Shown in pieces: positions 8,772 to 16,773 of a stretch of DNA of 64,000 bases. Origin of the DNA: Nonomuraea helvata (lineage in GTDB: Bacteria; Actinomycetota; Actinomycetes; Streptosporangiales; Streptosporangiaceae); contig NZ_BAAAXV010000009.1 of the NCBI RefSeq assembly GCF_039535785.1, positions 992,001 through 1,056,000 on the forward strand. The letters are read 5' to 3'. Under the pieces are notes generated by a model. That model did no database searches and was not told where the DNA came from. It worked only from the letters and a program-made list of their open reading frames with translations. Made by a program: the position numbers and the translations under genes. Numbering within the stretch: the first letter of the stretch is position 1; each line of letters starts with the position of its first letter.

Positions 8772-9200
8772 TCAGGACAGCTGGACCACCGCCCGGGCCT
8801 TGGACAGCACCCGCGCGTCGCCCGACCTGGCGGTGAGCCCGACGACCACCCGCTTGTCCTCGAGCTTCTCCTCCACCACCCCGCTCACCCTGACGGTCGC
8901 CCCCTGATCGTCATCGGGTACGACCACCATCGAGGAGAACCGCACCCCGAAGTCCACGATCGCTCCGGGATCTCCGACCCAATCCGTGACGAACCGCCCG
9001 GCCTGCGCCATCGTGTACATCCCGTGCGCGATCACGTCGGGCAGCCCCACCATCTTGGCGAACCGCTCGTTCCAGTGGATCTGGTTGAAGTCCCCGGAAG
9101 CCCCGGCGTACATCACCAGATCGAGCCGGCGCACGTTGTAGTCCACGGCCGGGATCTCCTGCCCTACCTCGACCTCGTCGTACTTCACCGTGGCGGTCAT
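8772..9200 (-). CDS. MaoC-like (R)-hydroxyacyl dehydratase, HadB type
   Basis: 142-residue hot-dog-fold protein. The hydratase-2 motif GDFNQIHWNERFA (near residue 36) supplies the catalytic Asp and His, followed by AHGMYTMAQAGRF. It starts one base after the stop of its partner at 9202, so the pair is likely translated together as a heterodimer, as for mycobacterial HadA/HadB. The order rpmG, HadA-like, HadB-like matches the mycobacterial rpmG2-hadA-hadB locus. Acyl substrate unknown; this organism need not make mycolic acids. Confidence 0.88.
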   Translation of the reverse strand: MTATVKYDEVEVGQEIPAVDYNVRRLDLVMYAGASGDFNQIHWNERFAKMVGLPDVIAHGMYTMAQAGRFVTDWVGDPGAIVDFGVRFSSMVVVPDDDQGATVRVSGVVEEKLEDKRVVVGLTARSGDARVLSKARAVVQLS

Positions 9201-9201
9201 C

Positions 9202-9651
9202 TCAGCCGGCCCCTCCGCGCTCGACGATCGTGTTGTAGGTCACGCAGACCGGCTCGCCCTCGACGGTCGTCACGTCGCTCCTCACCGTCAGGAGTTCGTT
9301 ACGTCCGGCCGTGCGGATGTCGGTGATCGTGGCGGTCATGACGAGCCGGTCGCCGGCGCACACCGGCCGGACGTACTCGAAGCGCTGCTCGCCGTGGACC
9401 ACCATGGCGAGGTTGAGCCCGAGGTCGGGGTCGACGAGCGCCTCGCCGCCGCTCTGGAGGCTGAACACGATGGGGAACGTCGGCGGCGCGATCACGTCGG
9501 GATAGCCCGCGGCCTGGGCGGCCTCACTGTCGCGGTAGAGCGGGTTGTTGTCGCCGATGGCGGCCGCGAATTCTCTGATCTTCACCCGGCTGACCTCATA
9601 CGGCGCGCCGGGCGGATAGGTCCTGCCCACGAAGTCACGGTTCAAAGCCAT
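9202..9651 (-). CDS. MaoC-like dehydratase subunit, HadA type (FAS1-like)
   Basis: 149 residues, hot-dog fold, similar to the FAS1-like dehydratase domain. IGDNNPLYRDSEAAQAAGYPD corresponds to the structural half that lacks the full catalytic dyad and typically binds the acyl chain. The start MALNRDFVG is supported by GAGGGAG seven bases upstream; earlier in-frame codons lack a signal. The downstream gene begins after a single base. It probably forms the substrate-binding subunit of an (R)-3-hydroxyacyl-ACP dehydratase. Confidence 0.86.
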   Translation of the reverse strand: MALNRDFVGRTYPPGAPYEVSRVKIREFAAAIGDNNPLYRDSEAAQAAGYPDVIAPPTFPIVFSLQSGGEALVDPDLGLNLAMVVHGEQRFEYVRPVCAGDRLVMTATITDIRTAGRNELLTVRSDVTTVEGEPVCVTYNTIVERGGAG

Positions 9652-9770
9652 CAATGCTCCCTCGCGTCTTCTCCTGACGTGCTGAGGCCGACGGTAACAG
9701 AACAAGGTTCGGCTGTCGCCGCTGATTATCTTGTTTTTGCCAGGCGGGCTGTCCCCGTGCAGACACGACA

Positions 9771-9799
9771 AACCGGCGCCCTGTGGTCGGACGCCGGTT
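9771..9799 (-). terminator. Hairpin after rpmG
   Basis: AACCGGCG (9771-9778) and CGCCGGTT (9792-9799) form an eight-pair stem with a 13-base loop. On the minus strand it is followed by TGTCGTG. It lies 37 bases past the rpmG stop and before the MaoC pair, so it may end or attenuate the tRNA-rpmG transcript. Confidence 0.5.
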
Positions 9800-9835
9800 G
9801 TGCGATATGGAGGATAAGAAGCCCTCTTCGGAGAC

Positions 9836-10000
9836 CTATCGGGTCTCGCGGTGCGCGCGGTGGCAGCGGCAGTTGGGGCAGTACTTCTTCAGCTCAAGCC
9901 GATCCGGGTCGTTGCGCCGGTTCTTCCGCGTGATGTAGTTGCGGTGCTTGCACTCCTGGCAGGCCAGCGTGATCTTCGGCCTAACGTCGGTGGCAGCCAC
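9836..10000 (-). CDS. rpmG: Ribosomal protein bL33
   Basis: 54 residues starting at GTG with AAAGG nine bases upstream. The sequence contains the two zinc-binding pairs CQEC and CPNC and the L33 core RNDPDRLELKKYCPNC, so it is the zinc-containing (C+) form. The product sits in the large ribosomal subunit near the E site. It lies directly downstream of tRNA-Met, an arrangement shared with other actinobacteria. Confidence 0.96.
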   Translation of the reverse strand: MAATDVRPKITLACQECKHRNYITRKNRRNDPDRLELKKYCPNCRCHRAHRETR

Positions 10001-10042
10001 TTGGGAGTGCCTTTCTACGTTCGGGACATGGACACGCCCGTA

Positions 10043-10062
10043 CCCAGGTCGGTCGACCTGGG
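10043..10062 (-). terminator. Inverted repeat between tRNA-Met and rpmG
   Basis: CCCAGGTC and GACCTGGG flank a four-base GGTC loop. Its position between the tRNA and rpmG suggests an RNA processing or attenuation hairpin. No T tract follows. Confidence 0.4.
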
Positions 10063-10071
10063 GATGGGCAG

Positions 10072-10145
10072 TAGCGGAGGCCGGACTTGAACCGGCGACA
10101 CAACGATTATGAGCCGTTTGCTCTGCCTGACTGAGCTACTCCGCC
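10072..10145 (-). tRNA. tRNA-Met (CAT)
   Basis: Read on the minus strand, a full cloverleaf is seen. The acceptor is GGCGGAG paired with CTCCGCT, the D arm is GCTCAGTCAGGCAGAGC, the anticodon stem is AACGG/TCGTT with loop CTCATAA (anticodon CAT), and the T arm is GCCGG-TTCAAGT-CCGGC. CCA is not encoded. An elongator tRNA-Met is most likely from its place next to rpmG; a tRNA-Ile2 (lysidine) identity is less likely. Confidence 0.95.
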
Positions 10146-10383
10146 TTTGGGCCGGTAAGGATCCCAGCCCCGTAGAGGATACCCGACGCAGCGAGCACAT
10201 TCGTAACTCGCCCGAACGGGTGGGGTGCTCCCAGTATGCCTCAGGAACCCCCGACAACCGAAATCCATTAACCGCGCCGACGCCGCCCGCCCCCGAACGG
10301 CCCCGATCACCTCAAGCCGCGGCGAAGGTCAGCGTAGCAGCGATCAGGCCTCAGTTCGAGATCACGGGACCCTCAACACGGAA

Positions 10384-10415
10384 ACACCCGATCCGATAGA
10401 TCCCGGACCGGGTGT
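10384..10415 (-). terminator. Terminator after tRNA-Thr
   Basis: ACACCCGATCCG and CGGACCGGGTGT form a 12-base stem with one mismatch and an eight-base loop. On the minus strand it is followed by TTTCCG. It lies 10 bases after the 3' end of tRNA-Thr. Confidence 0.65.
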
Positions 10416-10424
10416 CAGTGTGCG

Positions 10425-10497
10425 AGCCCCCAAACGGAATCGAACCGTTGACCTTCTCCTTACCATGGAGACGCTCTGCCGACTGAGCTATAGGGGC
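10425..10497 (-). tRNA. tRNA-Thr (GGT)
   Basis: The cloverleaf on the minus strand has acceptor GCCCCTA/TGGGGGC, D arm GCTCAGTCGGCAGAGC, anticodon stem TCTCC/GGAGA with loop ATGGTAA (anticodon GGT), and T arm AACGG-TTCGATT-CCGTT. The discriminator is T and CCA is not encoded. It is transcribed in the same direction as tRNA-Met and rpmG, matching the thrT-metT-rpmG order of other actinobacteria. Confidence 0.96.
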
Positions 10498-10536
10498 CTG
10501 TCCGGCGCTGCGGACAGGTGTAACCATACACGGCAC

Positions 10537-10767
10537 TCACCGATGATGCGAACTCGTTCGGGCCGCCGCGTGCTCCCCCGCCCGCCGCCGCGCGGGTAAC
10601 TCGATGACCTCGCACAGATCCGCCAGGTCGACGTGCCTGGCCACCTCCGCGACAGAGGTGCAGTCGGCGACCATCCGCCCGTGCCGGCGCACCCGCAGCA
10701 CCTGCCGACCGGCACGCACCACGCCCACGACCTCGTAGCCGTCGAGGCCGACCCATCGCCTGTCCAT
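10537..10767 (-). CDS. Small hypothetical protein, 76 residues
   Basis: It begins MDRRWVGLDGYEVVGVVRAG, with a beta-rich first half and then SVAEVARHVDLADLCEVIEL, which looks like a small helix-loop binding unit. No motif is recognised. It is basic at the C-terminus and has no membrane segment or clear ribosome binding site. Coding is supported by amino-acid composition and placement on the same strand just upstream of tRNA-Thr; it could still be spurious. Confidence 0.55.
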   Translation of the reverse strand: MDRRWVGLDGYEVVGVVRAGRQVLRVRRHGRMVADCTSVAEVARHVDLADLCEVIELPARRRAGEHAAARTSSHHR

Positions 10768-10839
10768 AGCGGCACAGAGTATCCGCCGGGTCTCTCAATT
10801 TCCGCCACGCCACAGGCGTTACAGACATACCGAATGGGT

Positions 10840-11367
10840 TCAGAGCCGGTAGAAGCCCGCGAAGTCCTTCCTTCGCGCGATGTCGTCCACGCGCACCTCG
10901 GCGCCGGTCTCGGGCGCGTCCATCATCTTCCCGCCGCCGAGATAGATGCCTACGTGGTGCGTCTTAAAGCCCTTTTTGGTGATTTTTCCGAAGAAGACCA
11001 GGTCTCCCGGTATGGCCGTCACCACCCGGCGCATGCGCCGTACGTGGTCATTGGTGTTGCCCGGCCCCAGCACGTCCGAGCCGTGCGCCAGGGCGTACAC
11101 CCACCGCGCGAACCCCGAGCAGTCGAGCCCGCGCGTCCGCGCGGCCGGGCAGGGCTTGATCTTGCCGTGGTAGCCCACGCAGGTCCCGTTCGACGGGCCG
11201 GGCTCGGCGTCGTGGCCGCCGCCCCACGAGTACACGATCCCGCGCTGCTCGATCTCGTACGCGATCCGGACGATGTTCGGCGACACGTACAGCCCGAGCG
11301 GCACGGAGGCCGTGACGGCCGCAAGGACCAGCGCGGCCGCCACGGCCGCCGACCGCCACCGCCTCAT
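10840..11367 (-). CDS. Secreted NlpC/P60 family peptidoglycan endopeptidase
   Basis: About 175 residues from the ATG at 11367; a start 13 codons earlier is also open. An N-terminal hydrophobic stretch (AAVAAALVLAAVTASVPLG) follows RRWR and serves as signal peptide or anchor. The NlpC/P60 domain has the nucleophile in GLDCSGFARWVY, the catalytic His in HHVGIYLG and GDLVFFG. It should cleave D-Glu-diaminopimelate bonds in cell-wall peptides outside the membrane. Adjacent on the same strand is a GH25 muramidase, so the pair may serve wall turnover. Confidence 0.88.
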   Translation of the reverse strand: MRRWRSAAVAAALVLAAVTASVPLGLYVSPNIVRIAYEIEQRGIVYSWGGGHDAEPGPSNGTCVGYHGKIKPCPAARTRGLDCSGFARWVYALAHGSDVLGPGNTNDHVRRMRRVVTAIPGDLVFFGKITKKGFKTHHVGIYLGGGKMMDAPETGAEVRVDDIARRKDFAGFYRL

Positions 11368-11453
11368 CCCGACCCCCGACAGCTCGCCATGGCTCCCAGG
11401 AATCATCCTGCCTTATGGCGCTTTATAGCGCTTTATCAGGGTTTATCTGTCGT

Positions 11454-12470
11454 TTATCCAGCTCTAAGGGTGAGCTGCACCGACCCCACCGTGACATTCA
11501 GCCCGACCGTGCCCTTCGACCGGGACGGCTTGGTGGTGATCGTGAACGTCACCTTCTTGTCCCGGGCCAGCTCCCCGACCTGGCACAGCACCGCCGTACC
11601 GCTGAACTTGCACCCGGGCGCCTTCACCACGCGCTGCCCACCGAATGTCCGCCCCGACACCTTGATGTCCTTGACCGGGTGCGGGCCCGTGTTCGAGACG
11701 GTCACCGTGTACGTCTTCCTGCTCCTGGCCGCCCCCGAGACCGTCACCTCGGCCGGCGGGTTGGCCAGCTCCTGCAGCTGGGACTCCGAGCCGTTGAACG
11801 AGTTCTGGCCGCCGGCCAGCGTGCCCTTCTCCGCCGACTGCCAGAACGTGTGCCTCTTCCAGCTCTTCGGCAGCTCACCGGGATCGTCGCCCCAGCGGGC
11901 GATCCAGAGCGGGTTCGACTTGAACGTGCCGGAGTTGCCGGTGCAGGTCTGCCACCAGCTCGTGGTGGTGTAAATGATCGCGTGGCGTCCGGTCGCCTGG
12001 CGGTACTTCTTGGTGAAGTCCTTGATCCAGGTCACCATGTCCTCGGGGGACAGGTCGTAGCAGTTGTTCTTACCGTTCTTGTCCTTGTACGGGTTGTCCT
12101 CGATATCGAGCACTCCCGGGAGCGTCTGGCCGTCGCTGCTCCAGTTGCCGCCGTTCTGAAGGAAATAGTCGGCCTGGGTTGTCCCGTCGGACTCGTGCGG
12201 TTGCGCGAAGTGATACGCGCCCCGGATCAGCCCCGCGTTCGCGGCACCGCCGTACTGCGCGTCAAAACGTGGGTTCCGGTAGTTCGTCCCCTCGGTGGCC
12301 TGGACGAACGCGAACTTGGCGCCCCCCGAGGTCACGCTTTCCCAGTCGACGTCGCCCGTCCAGTTACTGACATCGACCCCGGGAACGCCGTCGGCCGCTT
12401 CGGCGACCCCGCCCATCCCTAAGACGGCAATTACCGCGAATAACCACAGACGTTTCACGCGGCAGATCAT
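11454..12470 (-). CDS. Secreted GH25 muramidase with C-terminal adhesion-like domain
   Basis: 338 residues. A signal peptide (to about AEA at 23-25) is followed by a GH25 lysozyme domain: PGVDVSNW with Asp33, AFVQATEG, and GVLDIED with Asp122 and Glu124 as catalytic acids. After about residue 235 comes a beta-rich domain (TYTVTVSNTGPHPVKDIKV) like DUF11/CARDB repeats, probably for wall binding. The start ATG overlaps the stop of the upstream P-loop kinase gene (ATGA), indicating coupled translation. Confidence 0.9.
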   Translation of the reverse strand: MICRVKRLWLFAVIAVLGMGGVAEAADGVPGVDVSNWTGDVDWESVTSGGAKFAFVQATEGTNYRNPRFDAQYGGAANAGLIRGAYHFAQPHESDGTTQADYFLQNGGNWSSDGQTLPGVLDIEDNPYKDKNGKNNCYDLSPEDMVTWIKDFTKKYRQATGRHAIIYTTTSWWQTCTGNSGTFKSNPLWIARWGDDPGELPKSWKRHTFWQSAEKGTLAGGQNSFNGSESQLQELANPPAEVTVSGAARSRKTYTVTVSNTGPHPVKDIKVSGRTFGGQRVVKAPGCKFSGTAVLCQVGELARDKKVTFTITTKPSRSKGTVGLNVTVGSVQLTLRAG

Positions 12471-12826
12471 TGCGGAGCCTCACACAATTCCGCAAGTCCC
12501 GAAATATCAACTGCTTTCGACGTATCGACGCAATAGACCGGCCCGAGAGCCAACGGCCGCAGCGGCGCCGGCCACGGGCTCTCGAGCACCGCGCCACGCC
12601 CGGCGTTCGCCAGCAGCGTCCACAGGCTCTCCGCGGCGGCTGCTCCCAGCCGCCTGCTCCACTCCCGCTCCTCCATCCCGGGAGGGCGTTCGAGCATGTC
12701 GGCCAGGGTCTCCTTGAGATCGTCCTTGCTGAAGACGGGCAGGCCGAGCGCCCGTCCCAGCGCCCGCGCGAGCGTGGTCTTCCCAGCCCCGGGCAACCCG
12801 TTCACCAGCACCACCAGTCGGCACAC
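12467..12826 (-). CDS. Short P-loop kinase-like ATPase
   Basis: 119 residues from the GTG at 12826; an in-frame start at 12883 would add 19 residues lacking family resemblance. Walker A is NGLPGAGKTTLARAL right at the N-terminus, followed by FSKDDLKETL, typical of zeta-toxin/gluconokinase-like small kinases. The protein is shorter than usual for the family (around 160-190), ending soon after a strand VYCVDTS, so the lid may be reduced. It overlaps the GH25 gene by four bases. Substrate unknown. Confidence 0.72.
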   Translation of the reverse strand: MCRLVVLVNGLPGAGKTTLARALGRALGLPVFSKDDLKETLADMLERPPGMEEREWSRRLGAAAAESLWTLLANAGRGAVLESPWPAPLRPLALGPVYCVDTSKAVDISGLAELCEAPQ

Positions 12827-13065
12827 GACCCAGCATGCTGCCAGAACCGGCGGAAATTCTTCCTGGCAACGGGAAAACCGCACTTCAGCCCCCTGAAACT
12901 CGCCGTCGAGCGCGACGTGGAGAGCCGTCGTTTCCGCAGGTCAGAGCCGTTTATGAAAGTCACGTTCGCGTTTGCCAAACCGGATTCGGGCTGCACAAAC
13001 TGGGGTCGATCCTCAATCGCGCCCCCGACCAGGGGTTTCTTCGCCATGCCCGCAGGAGGGCGACC

Positions 13066-14007
13066 ATGATCCATGCCCGGGGACTGACCCGAGTGTTCAA
13101 AGTCAAGAAGGAGAGGGTGGAGGCCGTACGCGGCATCGACCTGGACGTGGAGGCGGGCCAGCTGGTCGCCTTCCTCGGCCCGAACGGCGCGGGCAAATCC
13201 ACCACGCTGCGCATGCTCACCACTCTTCTGCCGCCCACCTCGGGCACCGCCACGGTGGCGGGCCGCGACGTGGCCAGGGATCCGGCGGGTGTGCGCGCCC
13301 GCATCGGGTACGTGGGCCAGCGCAACAGCGCGGGAGAGGGCTTCCTCGTCCGCGACGAGCTCGTCACCCAGGGCCGCTGCTACGGCCTCGGCGCCAGGGA
13401 GGCGGCCGCCCGCGCCGACGAGCTGCTCGACCTGCTCGACCTCGCGCCGCTGGCCCGGCGGCGGCCCGGCACGCTCTCGGGCGGCCAGCGCCGCCGCCTG
13501 GACATCGCGCTCGGCCTCATCCACCGCCCCGACCTGCTGTTCCTGGACGAGCCCTCGACCGGTCTCGACCCGAAGAGCCGCGCGGACATCTGGCAGCACA
13601 TCCTCCGGCTGCGGGAGACGTACGGGACGACGTTGTTCCTGACCACCCACTACCTGGAGGAGGCCGACAGCATGGCCGAACGCGTGGTGATCATCGACAA
13701 CGGCCGGATCATCGCGGACGGCACCGCCGGGCAGCTCAAGAACGACCTCGCCGGCGACCACATCACGATCACCACCAGCACGGAGGAGGAGGCACGCCGG
13801 GCGGCCGACCTCGGCGGAGGCGCCGCCGACGGCACGACCGTGTGCCTTCGCGTCCCCAACGCGGCCGCCGCACTCCCCGACCACCTCAGAACCCTGGACG
13901 GCGCCGGCATCAAGGTGACCGCCGCCGAGACCGCCCGTCCGACCCTCGACGACGTGTTCCTCGCTCTTACCGGGAGAAGCCTCACCGATGACGACATTCC
14001 TGCGTGA
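13066..14007 (+). CDS. ABC transporter ATP-binding protein, DrrA type
   Basis: 313 residues. Walker A is GPNGAGKST (about 40-48), the signature LSGGQRRRLDIA, Walker B LLFLDEPSTGLD, and the H-loop THYLEEAD. The DrrA-like C-terminal extension ends in PTLDDVFLALTGRSL, characteristic of the daunorubicin-resistance/ABC-2 subfamily. AGGAGGG precedes the ATG by six bases. It energises the permease encoded by the next gene, which overlaps by 20 bases. The exported substrate is not known. Confidence 0.95.
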   Translation: MIHARGLTRVFKVKKERVEAVRGIDLDVEAGQLVAFLGPNGAGKSTTLRMLTTLLPPTSGTATVAGRDVARDPAGVRARIGYVGQRNSAGEGFLVRDELVTQGRCYGLGAREAAARADELLDLLDLAPLARRRPGTLSGGQRRRLDIALGLIHRPDLLFLDEPSTGLDPKSRADIWQHILRLRETYGTTLFLTTHYLEEADSMAERVVIIDNGRIIADGTAGQLKNDLAGDHITITTSTEEEARRAADLGGGAADGTTVCLRVPNAAAALPDHLRTLDGAGIKVTAAETARPTLDDVFLALTGRSLTDDDIPA

Positions 14008-14731
14008 CACCGCCACCGTTTTCTCCCGCGAGGTCAAGCCGGCCGTGCGCGAGCCCGTCACCCTGCTCTTCGAGATGGGTCAGCCGCTGCTGTTCCTGTT
14101 CCTGTTCGGGTCGCAGCTCGACGGTGCCGTCGGGTCGTCGTGGCAGTGGTTCGTGCCGGGGATCCTGGTCATGATGTGCCTGACCGGTCCCATGGGCGCC
14201 GGCTACACGCTGCTGGTCGAGCTGATCGGCGGCTCTATGGAGCGCATGCTGGTCACCCCGCTGAACCGGACGGCGATGCTGGTGGGCCGGACCATGAAGG
14301 CCATGGTCGTCCTGCTGGTGCAGGCCGTCCTGATCATCCTCCTGGCCCTCCCCCTGGGCTTCGACCTGCACGCGGCGGGCGTCCTCGCGGCTCTGGCCCA
14401 GCTGGTCGTGTTCGGCGTCGGCCTGGGCTCGTTCTCGTTCGTCCTGGCCATCAAGTCGGCGCCCGGCGGCACGCTCTTCTACGTCGTCAGCCAGTCGATC
14501 CTCTTCCCGCTGCTGCTCCTGTCCGGGGTGCTGCTCCCCCTGGAGACGGCCCCTGCCTGGCTCCGCGTGCTCGGGTACGTCAACCCGGTCACGTACATCG
14601 TGGACGCCCAGCGAGCCCTCTTCGCCGGGAACCTGACGAACCCCTCGACCCTCTACGGCACCGCCGCCGCCTGCGCGACGGCCGCGCTCGGCCTGTATCT
14701 CGGCAATCGCGCCATGCGTCAGGGCGTCTGA
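13988..14731 (+). CDS. ABC-2 type transporter permease
   Basis: 247 residues with about six membrane segments (for example LLFLFLFGSQL, FVPGILVMMCLTGPM, LFPLLLLSGVLLPLE). The pattern GVLLPLETAPAWLRVLGYVNPVTYIVDAQRA is the conserved ABC-2/DrrB C-terminal region. It overlaps the ATPase gene and forms a two-gene exporter of the DrrAB kind, likely for a small molecule or lipid. Confidence 0.92.
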   Translation: MTTFLRDTATVFSREVKPAVREPVTLLFEMGQPLLFLFLFGSQLDGAVGSSWQWFVPGILVMMCLTGPMGAGYTLLVELIGGSMERMLVTPLNRTAMLVGRTMKAMVVLLVQAVLIILLALPLGFDLHAAGVLAALAQLVVFGVGLGSFSFVLAIKSAPGGTLFYVVSQSILFPLLLLSGVLLPLETAPAWLRVLGYVNPVTYIVDAQRALFAGNLTNPSTLYGTAAACATAALGLYLGNRAMRQGV

Positions 14732-14743
14732 GACCCTTGCTGG

Positions 14744-15247
14744 GTGACACATCTGACGGTCCCCTGGATCCCCGTACGCCACCGGCTCGAGGTGATCCTC
14801 TCCGAAACGCTCCCACCCCTGGACAAGACCACGTCGGCGTTCGCCTTCGTCTCGGACCAGACCGGCAGAACCCTCATGACCTGTGTGGACAAGGAGGGCC
14901 GCGGCTGGGACATCCCCGGCGGCCACCTCGAGCCCGGCGAGACGGCGCTCGAAGCCGCGGCCCGGGAGCTGTATGAGGAGACCGGCCTCCATCTGCCCCC
15001 TTCCGCCCTGTCCATGTTCGCCTGGCAGCGCATCGAGCTGCTGGACACCGCCCCGGCCGACTACCGCTACCCGCCGCTGACGTACATGGCGATGTTCAGG
15101 GCCCGCCTCCCCCACCCGGGCCCGCCGACCCACCCGCCGGCGGGCTCGGAGAGCACCAGCGCGGACTGGTTGTGGCCGTCGGAGATCAACCGCCTCTGCC
15201 CCGACCGCACCTGGCTGCACCTGCTGGACGGAGCGGACCCGCGCTAG
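14744..15247 (+). CDS. Nudix hydrolase
   Basis: 167 residues starting at GTG. The Nudix box is complete: GGHLEPGETALEAAARELYEETGL pattern at about residues 63-86, with the REXXEEXG metal-binding glutamates intact. The family hydrolyses nucleoside diphosphates linked to other groups. Twelve bases separate it from the permease gene and 17 from the next gene, so it may be co-transcribed. Exact substrate unknown. Confidence 0.9.
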   Translation: MTHLTVPWIPVRHRLEVILSETLPPLDKTTSAFAFVSDQTGRTLMTCVDKEGRGWDIPGGHLEPGETALEAAARELYEETGLHLPPSALSMFAWQRIELLDTAPADYRYPPLTYMAMFRARLPHPGPPTHPPAGSESTSADWLWPSEINRLCPDRTWLHLLDGADPR

Positions 15248-15264
15248 ACCGTTATCCTGCGCCC

Positions 15265-16050
15265 ATGTCGATCACTGACGAGGAGCTGGCTCTGGCGGCG
15301 GCACAAGCAGGCGCCGACGTCGTGCGCGCCATGTACGGCGCGGCGCTGACCCGCTTCGAGAAGTCCGCGGGGGACTTCGCCACGGCGGCGGACCTCGAAG
15401 CGGAGCAGGCCATCCTCGACGTCATTCGCACCGCTCGGCCGGACGATGCCGTGACGGGCGAGGAGAGCGGGCGCACGGGCCGGGGAGGCGCGGAGCGCAT
15501 GTGGCTGGTCGATCCCCTCTGCGGCACGCTGAACTACGCCGTGCGCACCATGCTGGTCGCGGTGAACGTCGCCCTGCGCGTGGGCTCCGGGATCACGGCG
15601 GCGGCCTCGGTGGACCCGTTCGCCGGCGAGGCGTTCTGGACGGACGGCACTCATGCGTACGTCCGCCGCGACGGCGTGGACGAGCGCCTGACGCCGTCTC
15701 CCGATTCACGGCTGGTGGAGGTCAACCTCGACCCGCCGTTCCCGAACGAACCGGGCTTCCGGGCCGTCCGGCTGCTGGCCGAGGCCGAGTTCACCGAGCG
15801 CTTCCGCCCACGCGTCGTCTCCACCACCCTGGCCGTGGCGTGGGTGGCCGCCGGTCGCCGGGCCGCGTACGTCACCGACGGCCATCTGCGGGACAGCGTG
15901 CACTTCGCCAGTGGGATCGCGCTGTGCCGGGCCGCCGGGTGCGTGGTCACCGGCATCCACGGTCAGCCGCTGCACACGGGCGCGGGCGGGCTCGTCGTGG
16001 CGGCCGACCGGGAGACGCACACCGCGCTGCTGAACCTCATCGGCAGGTAG
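15265..16050 (+). CDS. Inositol monophosphatase family protein with altered metal site
   Basis: 261 residues from the ATG at 15265. The IMPase fold is seen through FATAADLEAEQAI, the metal ligands GEES, and WLVDPLCGTLNYA. In the last motif the usual DPIDGT aspartate is replaced by Cys (DPLCGT). The late WDxAAG motif appears only as RDSVHFASG. It may be a phosphatase with changed metal use or a non-canonical member; CysQ/SuhB activity should not be assumed. The stop codon lies one base from the stop of the convergent MauE-like gene. Confidence 0.8.
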   Translation: MSITDEELALAAAQAGADVVRAMYGAALTRFEKSAGDFATAADLEAEQAILDVIRTARPDDAVTGEESGRTGRGGAERMWLVDPLCGTLNYAVRTMLVAVNVALRVGSGITAAASVDPFAGEAFWTDGTHAYVRRDGVDERLTPSPDSRLVEVNLDPPFPNEPGFRAVRLLAEAEFTERFRPRVVSTTLAVAWVAAGRRAAYVTDGHLRDSVHFASGIALCRAAGCVVTGIHGQPLHTGAGGLVVAADRETHTALLNLIGR

Positions 16051-16051
16051 C

Positions 16052-16576
16052 TCAGGACGTCCGCAGCAGCGAGACGAGATCGTCCCAGCGGGACATGAGC
16101 ACTCCCAGAACGGCGCCGAAGACGCCGGCCACGATGCCGAAGCCGGGCTCGAAGGAGCCGTTCACCAAGGAGGCCCCCAGCCCGAGCAGGGCGATCGCGA
16201 TGAGAATGCCGTTGCGGACCACGTGCTCCACACCCAGGGGCGTCGTGGAGGCGCCGAAGCAGCGGCAGGGAACCGCGGCGCCCCTCCGGACGACCATGAT
16301 GACGGCGACGGTGAGACAGCCGAGCAGCCCCGCCGCGAGGACGAACGACAACGATCCGGCCCAGCGGAGGGGAATCACGGCCAGCACGATGACCCCGGCC
16401 TCGGCCACCGCCGTCGCCACCGCGGCCGCCGGCGCCTTCGCGTTGTCGATCACCGCCATCGTCCTGATCGACCTGACGAACTCGTTCCAGGCGCTGCGGC
16501 TGGAGACCTTGCTCCCGAGCGCGAGCGCGAACACCGTGAGCAGCAGCAGCCTGCTCGCCACATCGACATACTGCAT
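16052..16576 (-). CDS. MauE/DoxX-like redox membrane protein
   Basis: 174 residues with about four to five membrane helices. The MauE family feature is a Cys pair after the third helix, here PCRCFGAS (Cys104, Cys106). In methylamine dehydrogenase clusters MauE works with the thioredoxin-like MauD to form disulfides in the small subunit. Here the same-strand neighbours are an ABC exporter, a membrane thioredoxin and a six-Cys peptide, so I infer a role in oxidative folding of that peptide. It is 197 bases after the exporter gene and may have its own ribosome binding (weak CAGG). Confidence 0.82.
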   Translation of the reverse strand: MQYVDVASRLLLLTVFALALGSKVSSRSAWNEFVRSIRTMAVIDNAKAPAAAVATAVAEAGVIVLAVIPLRWAGSLSFVLAAGLLGCLTVAVIMVVRRGAAVPCRCFGASTTPLGVEHVVRNGILIAIALLGLGASLVNGSFEPGFGIVAGVFGAVLGVLMSRWDDLVSLLRTS

Positions 16577-16630
16577 GATCGAAACCTGCCACTTCCGAGC
16601 AGATCCGGCAAGAGTGCCATTGGCCGCGGA

Positions 16631-16745
16631 ATGCTCCGTACCTCTCGTCGCCTGCGTCTGCACGACCTCATGCGCGGGTACGCGTCGGAGCAGGCCCGCG
16701 CCGACGACACGCACCCGGTACGGCGGGCGGCTACGCGGCGGCCGC
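16631..16745 (+). pseudogene. Fragment resembling the end of a STAND/AfsR NTPase domain
   Basis: On the plus strand, within the gap between the exporter and MauE-like genes, about 35 residues read RLRLHDLMRGYASEQARAD and on. This closely resembles the conserved HDLLRxYAxExA segment of AfsR/SARP and NB-ARC regulators. No other part of such a gene remains and there is no ribosome binding site. It may be a decay product of a former regulator, or chance. Confidence 0.35.
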
Positions 16746-16773
16746 CCCGCTGCCGGGCAAACGCCGAGCCTGA

